Shown piece after piece: positions 54,570 through 64,000 of a stretch of 64,000 bases of DNA. Within the stretch, counting starts at the first letter, position 1; each line of letters starts with the position of its first letter. The stretch is from Sacculina carcini (Eukaryota > Arthropoda > Thecostraca > Sacculinidae). The translations under genes and the position numbers were made by a program. The stretch covers positions 2,744,195 through 2,808,194 of the forward strand of contig OU696596.1 in NCBI GenBank assembly GCA_916048095.2, in the 5' to 3' direction. A model generated the notes under the pieces. That model saw only the letters and a list, made by a program, of their open reading frames with translations, ran no database searches and was not told the DNA's origin.

Positions 54570-55373
54570 TCAAACACGTTGAAGTTCTTGATAGTAAAAT
54601 GTCCCGGTAATCAAATTTCCATCATCATCACACAGCTTATACATGGGAATTGATCGACGTTTGTATATGGAATCAATTTTGAACGTTTCGTTGCTAAATG
54701 TCTGTCGATATCCTTTTTCAAATAGAGTTTTCGGAATAAACATTCGCACATGATCGCCTACACGAAGCTTTGGTGTTTGCTTTTTGCGCGACAATGTGTT
54801 GACCAAGTGTTGATTTGATAAAGTTACAGCGCGAGGTGCCATACCGATTGATCTATGTACAGTGCTGTTATACAAATTCACCAATTGAGGTAGATTTTTG
54901 ACAAAGTGTTTTGTGTTGTTTTCGGTCATAAACTTGTGTATCAGCGAGAGCAGAGTACGGAAAAATCGTTCAATTATCCATGCCTTCCGTATGATTGTAG
55001 ATGTCGTATAATGATAGATGTTGTGCTCTTTCATTACACGTTGAAATTCTCGCCCTGTGAATTCACCACCATGGTCGCTCATTATTTGCATCGGTGTGCA
55101 ATTGTTGGTGAGAATATGGTTCATTGATTTGGCCACAGCCGGTCCCCGTTTACTATGTAATGCACGCACATATGCTTGTCTGCTAAACACGTCAATTGCA
55201 CCCAACAAATAACGTACTTGTGTGTTATGCCCACGTAGACGTGAAACATCGCACAAATCAACTTGCCATGTATCATTTAGTCCAGTGGAGGTGTATGCAT
55301 TGTGTACGAAGCGCTTACGTACTGGACGATGGAGTTGTTTGGTTCTTTGCGACCAAATCAGCCTACTATCCAT
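54570..55373 (-). CDS. Maverick/Polinton-type integrase (DDE, RVE family)
   Basis: 267 residues. Catalytic residues Asp39 (TWQVDLCD), Asp100 (MSDHGGEF) and Glu135 (AWIIERFFRT) give DD35E spacing. The C-terminal part (FKIDSIYKRR, then NLITGTFYYQEL) resembles the end of Polinton integrases, which insert the element into host DNA. The frame overlaps the upstream ORF by 16 nt, as in compact viral-type gene clusters. It is the last gene of the minus-strand series and would lie next to the terminal inverted repeat. No frameshift is seen. Confidence 0.85.
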   Translation of the reverse strand: MDSRLIWSQRTKQLHRPVRKRFVHNAYTSTGLNDTWQVDLCDVSRLRGHNTQVRYLLGAIDVFSRQAYVRALHSKRGPAVAKSMNHILTNNCTPMQIMSDHGGEFTGREFQRVMKEHNIYHYTTSTIIRKAWIIERFFRTLLSLIHKFMTENNTKHFVKNLPQLVNLYNSTVHRSIGMAPRAVTLSNQHLVNTLSRKKQTPKLRVGDHVRMFIPKTLFEKGYRQTFSNETFKIDSIYKRRSIPMYKLCDDDGNLITGTFYYQELQRV

Positions 55374-55885
55374 TTGCGTGGGATATTTGCCGATCGTTGA
55401 TCAACTGTCGAAACTCGCTGCCCGTGAATATTCGGAGCAACTTCTCGCGGTAAATTCAACGACTCAATCAGTTGTCGCAGCTGTGCCCACCCTGTTGGCT
55501 CAGGAACACTTTTACGACGTCGAACGATATAGTTTACCACATCGACAATATTGCTCCGAGGAATTTGTGCGTGGTTGAGATAAATGATACCGGTGTTGTT
55601 GTCCCATCTCAGCACATTACTCAATTGGGAAAGCACGAATTGTGCGTGTTTTTTATAGCTGGATGGTACAAGTTGGAGCCATTTATCAGTCTCTACAGAC
55701 GGAGCAGGAGCGGTGGCCTGTTCAGGGCGCCAGGCGTTCATGTACTCGATCCGTTTCGCTTCGGCATTCCCTGTAGACTTGTTAAGAATTTGTTCTAGAG
55801 AGGGTGTGGGTGTGGCTATGGTTCGACCTTGCATTTCATCATATGTGGCTTGCGATATGAGAACCATTCGTTGGAAGGCGCTCAT
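55358..55885 (-). CDS. Uncharacterised Polinton-associated protein, 175 aa
   Basis: Starts MSAFQRMVLISQATYDEM. The middle part is WLQLVPSSYKKHAQFVLSQL, then WDNNTGIIYLNHAQIPRSNI and VDVVNYIVRR. It has no membrane segment and no catalytic motif I recognise. The start codon overlaps the stop of the preceding ORF (TAATG), indicating a real, co-arranged gene. I can assign no function. Confidence 0.7.
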   Translation of the reverse strand: MSAFQRMVLISQATYDEMQGRTIATPTPSLEQILNKSTGNAEAKRIEYMNAWRPEQATAPAPSVETDKWLQLVPSSYKKHAQFVLSQLSNVLRWDNNTGIIYLNHAQIPRSNIVDVVNYIVRRRKSVPEPTGWAQLRQLIESLNLPREVAPNIHGQRVSTVDQRSANIPRKWIVG

Positions 55886-56214
55886 TACTTTGCAGACAGT
55901 ATACAGCTTATAACCGATGCAACCACGGGTATAAGGGCGGATAAAAATTTTCCGCTTTGCACCAACACTCGTTGTTTTTTCTTCAGTGACGGACGTTTGT
56001 CACCCAATTTACGCAGTATTTTCTTGTATTTGGATAGGCGACGCTTTTGTTCTTTTTCCAAAGGGACGCGGTCTTGCAACAGGTTATGACAAATTTCACA
56101 AATAGCCCGTATCAGAGCAGGGTCGTACGTGTTGAGAACGGCTTTTTGTTGACGTTGTGTGAGACGCGGAAGTGATTCGATTGTCGGCCAACAGCGTTGC
56201 AACGTCGACGACAT
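55885..56214 (-). CDS. Small basic protein with hydrophobic C-terminus, 109 aa
   Basis: The N-terminal part is RLTQRQQKAVLNTYDPALIR, the central part is strongly basic (KEQKRRLSKYKKILRKL), and the tail FLSALIPVVASVISCILSAK is one hydrophobic segment. It lies between the ATPase and the 175-aa ORF on the same strand. It may be a virion or membrane-associated component, but I do not recognise the family. Confidence 0.65.
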   Translation of the reverse strand: MSSTLQRCWPTIESLPRLTQRQQKAVLNTYDPALIRAICEICHNLLQDRVPLEKEQKRRLSKYKKILRKLGDKRPSLKKKQRVLVQSGKFLSALIPVVASVISCILSAK

Positions 56215-56248
56215 GTTGACAAATGATTCACTTGCTCAACTATATGTG

Positions 56249-56908
56249 CTATTTATACCTCAAAGCGGGAAGATATACTGTTATGGGTTGTTCCAACACA
56301 TTGCTACGCACACGTAGTCTGTTGTCAGTTTGTTGACGCAAATCCACAAGCAAATGACCGTACATTTTCTTCATTACGTCTCTATAAACATCCATAATGA
56401 ACCTGATATTATCTGGCATGTACTGTTGAGCAAATGCGCGCAGTGGTGTTTGATCTCGAAAATTACGGAAAAATACATAATAATTTGTATTTAGACTGAT
56501 TGTGCGGTAGTTTGGCGACTTGAGAAACGTGTTTTGGGTGACAAATAGTACACTCATGTTGTCGTGACGTGACGTTTTTGTAAACATGTCACGTACAACA
56601 GGCCCTTCCACAGCATCCAGTAAGTCGTCGATAATGACCATGCAACCTTTACCGTGTTTATGTTTGCTTGCCAATCGTTGAATTTCCTCATGCGATGGCA
56701 CCCCGTACTGCATTTCATTAACTAAATTTTTATCTATATGATCTGGCGCTGCAGTTCCGTGGCAATACAGTACATAATCGGGGCTTCGGGTGAGCACTTG
56801 GTCCGCCCGTGTCAGCATGTCGACTATAAATTGACTCTTGCCGGACCCTGAAGGACCGGACAAGATCATTGTGAACGGTGTAACAAGACGTGCGTCAAAC
56901 GTTTCCAT
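56249..56908 (-). CDS. Maverick/Polinton-type DNA-packaging ATPase
   Basis: 219 residues. Walker A SGPSGSGKSQF (Lys24), Walker B GCMVIIDDLLDAV (Asp94/95), and a sensor-like SVLFVTQNTF. The layout matches the FtsK/HerA-related packaging ATPases of Polintons and related viruses, which drive genome translocation into capsids. It lies upstream of the two unknown ORFs and overlaps the small membrane ORF. No disruption seen. Confidence 0.87.
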   Translation of the reverse strand: METFDARLVTPFTMILSGPSGSGKSQFIVDMLTRADQVLTRSPDYVLYCHGTAAPDHIDKNLVNEMQYGVPSHEEIQRLASKHKHGKGCMVIIDDLLDAVEGPVVRDMFTKTSRHDNMSVLFVTQNTFLKSPNYRTISLNTNYYVFFRNFRDQTPLRAFAQQYMPDNIRFIMDVYRDVMKKMYGHLLVDLRQQTDNRLRVRSNVLEQPITVYLPALRYK

Positions 56909-57135
56909 ACCCGCCGTACCGATGAAACTGATCTACGTTTAACTATAGGGGTATTATATAAAGTATGTTTTGCTGATGTGCGACCAGTTTTGCGCTGAAC
57001 ATTACTAGCCAAACACCCGCGACGCTTAATCGGATCATATAACAATCCCACTATTACCAGCTCTGCAATTACACTTTCAACATAGTTGACAAGGAGCAAT
57101 AGTGATAATAGGAGCAACATTATATTCGTCACCAT
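56866..57135 (-). CDS. Possible small membrane protein, 89 aa
   Basis: Begins MVTNIMLLLLSLLLLVNYVE, followed by a second hydrophobic stretch VIAELVIVGLL and a basic tail (KRRGCL..RKTGRTSAKHTL). It overlaps the ATPase gene by 43 nt. The same open frame continues upstream into a TG repeat; I chose the first ATG after the repeat. It could be a Polinton minor membrane protein or a chance frame. Confidence 0.45.
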   Translation of the reverse strand: MVTNIMLLLLSLLLLVNYVESVIAELVIVGLLYDPIKRRGCLASNVQRKTGRTSAKHTLYNTPIVKRRSVSSVRRVWKRLTHVLLHRSQ

Positions 57136-57197
57136 CTCGGTGATTGTCAATTGAATGACACACATACACATCAACACTTGTATATTAAAGCTTGCAC

Positions 57198-57279
<82 letters not shown>

Positions 57280-57397
57280 CACACACATACACACCAAAGC
57301 ATGTATACACATCAACACTTTTATATTTATATAACACACACACACACACACACATACACACCAAAACATGTATACACATCAACACTTTTATATTTAT

Positions 57398-57438
<41 letters not shown>

Positions 57439-57478
57439 ACCAAAACATGTATACACACCAACACTTTTATATTTATAC
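57198..57478. repeat. (AC)n and minisatellite with CATGTATACACATCAACACT
   Basis: A CA tract of about 75 bp, then three units of about 75 bp: CACCAAAACATGTATACACA, then CAACACTTTTATATTTATAT and an AC run. The same unit resumes at 60628 on the far side of the interspersed element. Confidence 0.88.
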
Positions 57479-57945
57479 TAGCATTAAAACCCGCCCGTTG
57501 TGCGGAGCAATTAATAAAAAAATTGCAAATTAAAAATAAATAAGGCAAAGTCATAAAAACCTTAATCAATTAAAAGGTCTAAATTTCATTATTTTTAATT
57601 TTATTTTGACAAAATATTTTCACTCAACCCGCCTCATATTTAAACCCGCCCGACGTGAGGAAAAATTCAGAACTCGAACACCATCCGTTCTGGTTCTTGA
57701 AGTTGAATCCATTAGTTTTGTATATGAATTCATTCTATACGGTGAAATTGAACGTTTTATTGCTGCCCGCGGGACATTTTTATTTCATAAAAATGAGCCA
57801 TCGCTTCGTTTGCGTTTGAAGCCCCTGATCATTGAACCAGCGAACCATGAACCAGCGCAATTATGTCACCTCATATTCAAGCATACATACACAGACAGAC
57901 AGATAATTTCTTCTTTATGTATATATATATATATATATATATATA
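57479..57945 (+). mobile_element. Interspersed element, short copy
   Basis: Starts GCATTAAAACCCGCCCGTTG and ends with ACAGACAGACAGA and a TATATA run. Its head motif recurs internally (57645) and at the start of the next element (57949). Non-coding, class unknown. Confidence 0.55.
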
Positions 57946-60604
57946 GCATTAAAACCCGCCCGTTGTGCGGAGCAATTCATAACACTTCAGATACACTTTG
58001 GAAAATTCAGATACACTTTGGAAAATTAAGAATAATACCGTGTTGTAGAAAACAAAATTTCTAGCACGATGGTATAATTAATTTTAATGTATGACAAACA
58101 GTTCCTGAGAAATAGGTAGAAAAATGAATAAATTTTAGTCGCCCGGTGTTCAAGTGTAATTTTGGATGGATTTGAGAATTTTGCCAATTTTACACGTTTT
58201 TTGTATCATTTGTGGGTATAAATTATAGCTTATCTTGTAGAACACAAAATTCTCTACACAGTAGCATGTTCCTGAGTAATCACAAGTGCGTCAATTGTGA
58301 TTAGACTTCAGTGAAATTAAATCAGTGTATATTCATGTGTAATCGCCAGTGCGCATAATAGCTGTCAAATTGGCAACATGACTTTTTGACTTTACACCGC
58401 CGTAACTTCCTTCAGATACACTTTGGATATTTAAGAATTATACCGTATTGTAGAAACTAAAATTTCTAGCACGATGGTATAATTCATTTTAATGTGTCAC
58501 AATTAGTTTTTGAGAAATAGGTAGAAAAATGAATAAATTTTAGTCACCCGGTGCTCAAGTGTAATTTTGGATGTATTTGAGAATTTTGCCAATTTTACAC
58601 GTTTTTTGTATCATTTGTGGGTATAAATTATACCTTTTCTTGTAGAACACAAAATTTTCTACACAGTAGTATATTCCGTTATTGAGGACAATAAAGCCTT
58701 TATATTCAGTATAGTGTAGCATTAATTAAACTGTACGCAATAAAACCACACCATCCATGCTTGGAGATAATATGATGAATTCTTAATTGTGATTGGGCTT
58801 CAGTGAAATTTAATCGGTGTATATTCCTGTGTAATCGCAAGTGCGCATAATAGCTGTCAAATTGGCAACATGATAATTTGACTTTACACCGCCGTAACTT
58901 CCTTCAGATACACTTTGTAAAATTACAAATTATACCGTATTGTAGAAAACAAGATTTCTAGCACGATGGTATAATTTATTTTTATGTTTAACAAATAGTT
59001 ACTGAGAAATAGTAGAAAAATTAATTAATTTTATTCGGCCGGTGTTCAAGTGAAATTTTGGATGTATTTGAGAATTTTGCCAATTTTACACGTTTTTTGT
59101 ATCATTTGTGGGTATAAATTATAGCTTATCTTGTAGAACACAAAATTATCTACACAGTAGTATATTCCTGTGTAATCGCAAGTGCGTAAATTATGATTGG
59201 ACTTCAGTGAAATTAAATCAGTGAATATTCATGTGTAATCGCAAGTGCGCATAATAGCTGTCAAATTGGCAACATGACAATTTGACTTTACACCGCCGTA
59301 ACTTCCTTCAGATACACTTTGGAAAATTAAAAATTATACCGTATTGTAGAAAACAAAATTTCTAGCACGATGGTATAATTAATTTTAATGTATGACAAAC
59401 AGTTCCTGAGAAATGGGTAGAAAAATGAATTAATTTTAGTCACCCGGTGTTCAAGTGTAATTTTGGATGTATTTGAGAATTTTGCCAATTTTACACGTTT
59501 TTTGTATCATTTGTGGGTATAAATTATACATTTTCTTGTAGAACACAAAATTCTCTACACAGTAGTATATTCCTGTGTAATCGCAAGTGCGCATAATAGC
59601 TGTCAAATTGGCAATATGTCCATTTGACTTTACACCGCCGTAACTTCCTTCAGATACACTTTGGAAAATTAAGAATTATACCGTATTGTAGAAAACAAAC
59701 TTTCCAGCACAATGGTATAATTTATTTTTATGTGTAACAAATAGTTCTTGAGAAATAGGTAGAAAAATGAATTAATTTTAGTCGCACGGTGTTCAAGTGT
59801 AATTTTGGATGTATTTGAGAATTTTTCCAATTTTACACGTTTTTTGTATCATTTGTGGGTATAAATTATAGCGTTTCTTGTAGAACACAAAATTTTCTAC
59901 ACAATAGTATAATTTTTATAACTGTAACTCTGCTGGTTTAAGAGGAATAGATAGCGGAATATTGACCAAAATATTCGCGTTTTTCAGTGCCTTTTTGACT
60001 TTGTCATTTTGACTTCACACCGCCGTAACTTTTTCTTAATACGCTCTGGAAAATTAAAATTTATACCGTGCTGTAGAAAACAAAATTCCCAGCATGATGG
60101 TAATATTTATTTAGATGTGTGATGTTTAGTTGCTGAGAAATAGAGAAAAAAGTACAGAAAATCGGACGCGTCGAGCTTAAATATAATTTTGAATGTAGAC
60201 TGAAATTTTGTCATTTTTACATATTTTATATTTAATTTTTGGATATTAATTATAACCTATCTTGTAGAACAGAAAATTCTATACACAGTGGTATAATCTG
60301 TTTGGCTGTACCATTTCTGGTTTATGAGGAGTAGATGGCAGAGCATTGACCACAATTTTCGCATTTTTCAGGGTTCATTTTGTCTTTTCACCGCTATAAC
60401 TTTTTTGGATTTCATTTTTGAAATTTAAAATTTAATCTAAAGTGTAGACAAGAAAATTTCCAACGTGATGGTATAAATTGTTAGCGGGTAGGCTGAGTGG
60501 TGGCCGAATAATAGCTGATAGAAAATGGACTAAAGGAGGGTCGAACAGACACACAGACAGACACACACACAGACACACAGAGGATCTCTTTTATATATAT
60601 AGAT
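57946..60604 (+). mobile_element. Interspersed element with about seven tandem noncoding repeats
   Basis: Begins GCATTAAAACCCGCCCGTTG and ends CTCTTTTATATATATAGAT after ACACAGACAGACACACACAC. The interior consists of about seven diverging units of roughly 340-490 bp. Each has CCTTCAGATACACTTTGG, ATACCGTATTGTAGAAAACA, TAGCACGATGGTATAATT, TTTACACGTTTTTTGTATCA and CTACACAGTAGTATATTCCT, starting near 57986, 58411, 58900, 59305, 59646, 60025 and 60400. No coding frame. It is nested in the minisatellite that separates the two Polinton blocks. Confidence 0.75.
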
Positions 60605-60647
60605 AACACACACACACACACACACACACCAACACTTTGATATTTAT

Positions 60648-60694
<47 letters not shown>

Positions 60695-60960
60695 ACCAAA
60701 ACATGTATACACACCAACACTTTTATATTTATATAACACACACACACACACACCAACACTTTGATATTTATATAACACACTAACACAGCTAACACACTAG
60801 CACAACTAACACATCTAACACACTAGCACAACTAACACACAGCTAACACGCTAGCACAACTAACACACTAACACTGCTAACACTTTTATATTAAAAACCA
60901 ATACATCGAGCACAACTAACACACCTAGCACAACTAACGCTGGTAACACAGCAAATAAGT
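60605..60960. repeat. (AC)n, minisatellite and CTAACACA repeats
   Basis: Resumption of the 57.2-kb minisatellite, followed by irregular repeats of CTAACACA and CTAGCACAA. Confidence 0.85.
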
Positions 60961-61002
60961 AGCAATAAATAACGATGATGATGATGTCGGTCGGTCGGTC
61001 GG

Positions 61003-64000
61003 TCAGTCGGTGAAGCCGTACGGGAAGGTGCGATAATCGGGAAGGACCCTGCGTTTGCTGGAAACTAACCTATTAATTTTTTCCCCTCCCACCGTAATTA
61101 TCTTAAAATCTACAGTCTTTTTAAATTGCCGAAAGGGGACTTTGATTGTGGACCCAGGCGCCTCTAACAGGGATCGGAAAGCGTCCAAGGAAATAAGCTG
61201 CTGCGTGTCGTGTGTTTGTGTGATGCCGCGCATTTTTACTATAGTCTTGGTGTGCCCGTCTGGTGTGTGTACAGTAAAAGCGTAATTTTTGGGAGACAGA
61301 CAGACTATATGAGAAATATAGCTGCCTGCCCCGAAACAAGTCAGTTCGTCAGTCATGTCGCCGAGAAAGTGTGATGTGTGTATGCGCGGCATTTCTGGTG
61401 ATGTTTTGTAAATGACTGAATCTGTGTCGCAGTATATTAGCTGAAAAGGATTAAGGCGTTGCAGGAAAGAGTAAAGATAAAGTCGGGATTGGCAAGTGAC
61501 AAAAGCAGCAAGGATTATGTTAGTTTTAAGCGGACCGGCCACAGTCTTGTCTTGTCGATGGGAATACGTCAGCCTCCATACATCGTGCATTATGCTGTCC
61601 CCCTCACTATCGTCAGCCACCGATATGAGGTCACACGCGGAGACCTCCATGTCGGGATCCTCCAGCAGATCGTAAACACGACGCATGGAAGTGACGTATT
61701 CAGTCTGCCCCAGGTTTGCGCGCTGAGCCAGCTTGCCCCACTGGCTGTTGAGGCACAATTTGGCCACAGCTCTCAGGCCCGGATTCCTCTCAATGGTCGG
61801 CAGGGTTATACCCTCACGCGCTTCGAGAGTCTGTCTGTAGTCGTGTCGGTCGTCGTCAGTCTGCACGTGAGTGGGATAACCCTCGGCGCTGACCTTGAGG
61901 GCGTAAAACTTGTTTACATATTCTGCAAACAATCCGCCTGCCTCGCCGTCGTTGAGCTGTGTGGTGTTGGCAAAGTGCCAGAACTCGTGGATGGAAGTGA
62001 GCCGATACCCCAACCCCAAAGCTTTTGCTACTTCCAGCGACACCCAGCTGGAAGTGAGACTGCGCTCCTCGTCCGAATGGTGACACTGCGGCGACCTTGT
62101 GGTGAAATTGCCACCGATACCCTGCTCGGCACATGTTCTACACAGGGTGAACATGAGGCGGTCGTTGATGCGTGCGGGAAGGACGGGAACGTGAAGATTG
62201 TGCGGAGGGAGAATTGTGCAATAAATGATGCCGAAATATTTGTGAAAATCTGTGATGGGAGGACGGAAAATGTGAGAAGGATGACCGAGGGGAAATTTTC
62301 CGTTTTTAAGGATGTAAGGATACAAGGAGCACACATCAACGTACTCGATCCGCTCGTCACCAGCACATTCGGCATAGTGACGAAACACCTCTGTTCGCCC
62401 TCCGTAGAACGCGTCCCGAACATTCATCGGCGGCAAGACTTGCACTGCATCGGCGCGACAACGTTGGTCGTCATCGTCTCGAAGCAGTGCATCAAATTCA
62501 CACTCCCAGATGGTGATGAGAGTTGTGTCGGGTCGGGCTCGCAGTATCGCCAGACGAGCCATGGTGCCATCATATAGATGGCGCGTTGATGGAGCCCCAC
62601 TGTTCATGACATAGCGACAGTTTTTGCTGGCGCAGAGACACTTACCAGAATGCCGATGACCATGAAAGTAGCAACCGAGAAACTCGAAAAGCAGGTGTTG
62701 GTCTCCCACTTTGGCATAGCCGTCCACTTTGTACGACCCAATACGCACCTCACCAGAGTTCAATGCGTGCTGGATATTGATGTCGCGAGACGACGCCTCC
62801 AGTTCCAGCCACTGGATCGATTTCTTCGAGTAGTTGCCACATGGTCGGTAGTGCTCATGGCTCGGTATCAACGCGACGCTGTCTTTGCGCAAAAACTTTT
62901 GACGCCACACCTCATGACACGCAGATGGAAGCGTGATGCTCTGAAATGGGTCCACCTCAGTCACCTCGATGAATTGTTGGCGGAAACGCATACTACCGAG
63001 ACGAAGTACATTGACATCGTCGCGGCAGTACGCTCCCATTTCCTGGCGCAGGTCATACTGCCGGCCCACCTGCGAGGCATGCCAAGTGAGAAACTCGGCG
63101 TGCTGTTCGGTGGACATGCGACCCGGGTCGAACATATCGGCTGAAGGAAAAGGACCTACATAATTTTGATTGTCCGTAGTGTTGAGGAGGTGAGGGAAGA
63201 AACCTTTACGGACAGGAATGTTGAACGTTTTGGAAAATTTCGCAAGAGGCATAGGAAGGAAACTGAAGGAATCAATGAAACGGAGTTTGGAGTTGGAGAA
63301 GCGCATGGAGAGGATTTTTCTGCCGTTCATGATCAGGTCTGGCACCACACCTTGGCTCAACGCGTAATTGGCAACAATGTTGTTGTCATAACCTTGGGCA
63401 TAATGGGCAATGGCTTTCGCGTCCTTGAGCGTGAAAAGCCACTGACCAAAGTCTTGTCTTGTCGTTGGGCCAGAGAACACATGTTCGTGCTGCTCTGTCC
63501 CACAGTCAGTGCATGGCCGGTCAATGCAATCAAAGCAGGACTCACAACATACGTGTGCGACACAATGATTAGGAATGTGAAGGTTGGTGCTGGTGTCAAT
63601 CATACATTCAAAGTCGTAAAAGATATAGATTTGTTTTTTGTTGACAGAAGATTGATGCGAAGGTTGGAGAAAGCAACGATGGACGTTTTCCGCACCTATG
63701 AGCTCGTGGTTCGTGACTCGTTCACGACAGTAAGGGCATATGTGAGTGCCACAGACATGACGATTTTTGCTATACGATTTGTAAAGCACATCGCCACATC
63801 TGGGACACCCACGCCGCACCTTACAGCGTGATTGTTTGTGAGCCTCGAAACAGGAGCTGGAAATGAAATCTAAACTACATTCGGGACAATGGGTTAACGC
63901 ACCTTCCCGCTGGCATCGATGAGGCGCTCCGCAGTCCTTGCAACCTCCGGCACAGGTATGCTCTCCAGGCTGAGTGTAGCGCGTTTGACATTCCTCGCAG
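61003..64000 (-). CDS. Maverick/Polinton-type protein-primed DNA polymerase B, partial
   Basis: Open from the right window edge to a stop at 61003, so the N-terminus is missing. The visible N-terminal part is Cys/His-rich (CEECQTRYTQPGEHTC, CKDCGAPHRC, CPECSLDF, CPRCGDVLY, CPYCRERVTNHE), a run of zinc-binding knuckles. Exonuclease blocks follow: FYDFECMID (about 63615), YAQGYDNNIVANY and YCRDDVNVLRL. Polymerase blocks are YVDVCSLYPYILKNG (motif A), AKLCLNSQWGKLAQR (motif B) and IYCDTDSVIYK (motif C, about 61420). All catalytic aspartates of A and C are present and no stop or frameshift occurs in nearly 1000 codons. It replicates the element from a protein-primed terminus. It lies on the same strand as the ATPase-integrase block but is separated from it by 4 kb of noncoding repeats. 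Confidence 0.9.
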   Translation of the reverse strand, partial: CEECQTRYTQPGEHTCAGGCKDCGAPHRCQREGALTHCPECSLDFISSSCFEAHKQSRCKVRRGCPRCGDVLYKSYSKNRHVCGTHICPYCRERVTNHELIGAENVHRCFLQPSHQSSVNKKQIYIFYDFECMIDTSTNLHIPNHCVAHVCCESCFDCIDRPCTDCGTEQHEHVFSGPTTRQDFGQWLFTLKDAKAIAHYAQGYDNNIVANYALSQGVVPDLIMNGRKILSMRFSNSKLRFIDSFSFLPMPLAKFSKTFNIPVRKGFFPHLLNTTDNQNYVGPFPSADMFDPGRMSTEQHAEFLTWHASQVGRQYDLRQEMGAYCRDDVNVLRLGSMRFRQQFIEVTEVDPFQSITLPSACHEVWRQKFLRKDSVALIPSHEHYRPCGNYSKKSIQWLELEASSRDINIQHALNSGEVRIGSYKVDGYAKVGDQHLLFEFLGCYFHGHRHSGKCLCASKNCRYVMNSGAPSTRHLYDGTMARLAILRARPDTTLITIWECEFDALLRDDDDQRCRADAVQVLPPMNVRDAFYGGRTEVFRHYAECAGDERIEYVDVCSLYPYILKNGKFPLGHPSHIFRPPITDFHKYFGIIYCTILPPHNLHVPVLPARINDRLMFTLCRTCAEQGIGGNFTTRSPQCHHSDEERSLTSSWVSLEVAKALGLGYRLTSIHEFWHFANTTQLNDGEAGGLFAEYVNKFYALKVSAEGYPTHVQTDDDRHDYRQTLEAREGITLPTIERNPGLRAVAKLCLNSQWGKLAQRANLGQTEYVTSMRRVYDLLEDPDMEVSACDLISVADDSEGDSIMHDVWRLTYSHRQDKTVAGPLKTNIILAAFVTCQSRLYLYSFLQRLNPFQLIYCDTDSVIYKTSPEMPRIHTSHFLGDMTDELTCFGAGSYISHIVCLSPKNYAFTVHTPDGHTKTIVKMRGITQTHDTQQLISLDAFRSLLEAPGSTIKVPFRQFKKTVDFKIITVGGEKINRLVSSKRRVLPDYRTFPYGFTD

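Noticed and set aside
61459-63831. Long plus-strand frames opposite DNA polymerase B
   Set aside because: Antisense shadows; the minus strand has all polymerase and exonuclease motifs in order.
1-64000. CRISPR array or bacterial operon
   Set aside because: Direct repeats here are microsatellites, minisatellites or transposon parts; genes have spliceosomal introns, so the DNA is eukaryotic.

Overview
This is nuclear DNA from a metazoan, most likely an invertebrate whose phylum I cannot fix. The evidence is intron-rich genes with animal-specific orthologues, very abundant (CA/TG)n microsatellites, a nuclear tRNA-Ser gene, and a dense mix of SINEs, LINEs, LTR retrotransposons, MITEs and a Maverick/Polinton-type element. 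Everything is read from sequence alone; domain names rest on recognising family motifs.

Left half (1-26.5 kb). A repeat-rich lead-in holds a tRNA-Val-derived SINE, hAT-like MITEs, a LINE remnant and a 565-bp MITE. The MITE ends 41 bp before the start codon of a six-exon CTR1/SLC31 copper transporter gene (+, 4705-7521). A complete 15-exon gene for the mRNA export receptor NXF1 (-, 10001-22175) follows. Its exons join in frame to 621 codons, and most of its 3' splice sites sit directly behind (TG)n tracts. A two-exon Aurora kinase gene (-, 23133-25527) comes next. It is head-to-head with the ESCRT adaptor ALIX/PDCD6IP (+, 26499-34834), leaving about 970 bp as a possible shared promoter.

Middle (26.5-42.2 kb). 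ALIX intron 1 carries a degenerate antisense LINE with an 18-bp target-site duplication. A SINE has inserted into this LINE, and 22 bp of its reverse-transcriptase motif A have been flipped. ALIX is followed in tandem by a NUDT22-like Nudix hydrolase gene (+, 35974-38258). Beyond it lie a foldback element of about 2 kb, a 60-bp tandem duplication, tRNA-Ser(CGA) and a Tc1/mariner-like MITE.

Right end (42.2-64 kb). This part is almost entirely mobile DNA. A CR1/L2-like LINE is split by a young LTR retrotransposon with 373-bp LTRs that differ at 2 positions. That element shows a textbook -1 frameshift signal between gag and pol, and one in-frame stop in pol. After it come a T-tract-rich repeat, a second Ty3/Gypsy-type pol lacking gag, and a CCTAAC/poly-T array. 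Last is a Maverick/Polinton-type segment: integrase, two unknown ORFs, packaging ATPase, a small membrane ORF, a 4-kb noncoding interruption, and protein-primed DNA polymerase B running off the window edge.

The host genes (copper uptake, mRNA export, mitotic kinase, ESCRT adaptor, nucleotide-sugar hydrolase) are unrelated housekeeping genes, with no sign of a functional cluster. The most interesting signals are the (TG)n/(CA)n splice-site architecture, the frameshift cassette, the hairpin-loop inversion in the LINE, the foldback element, and the Polinton modules with no capsid genes visible.
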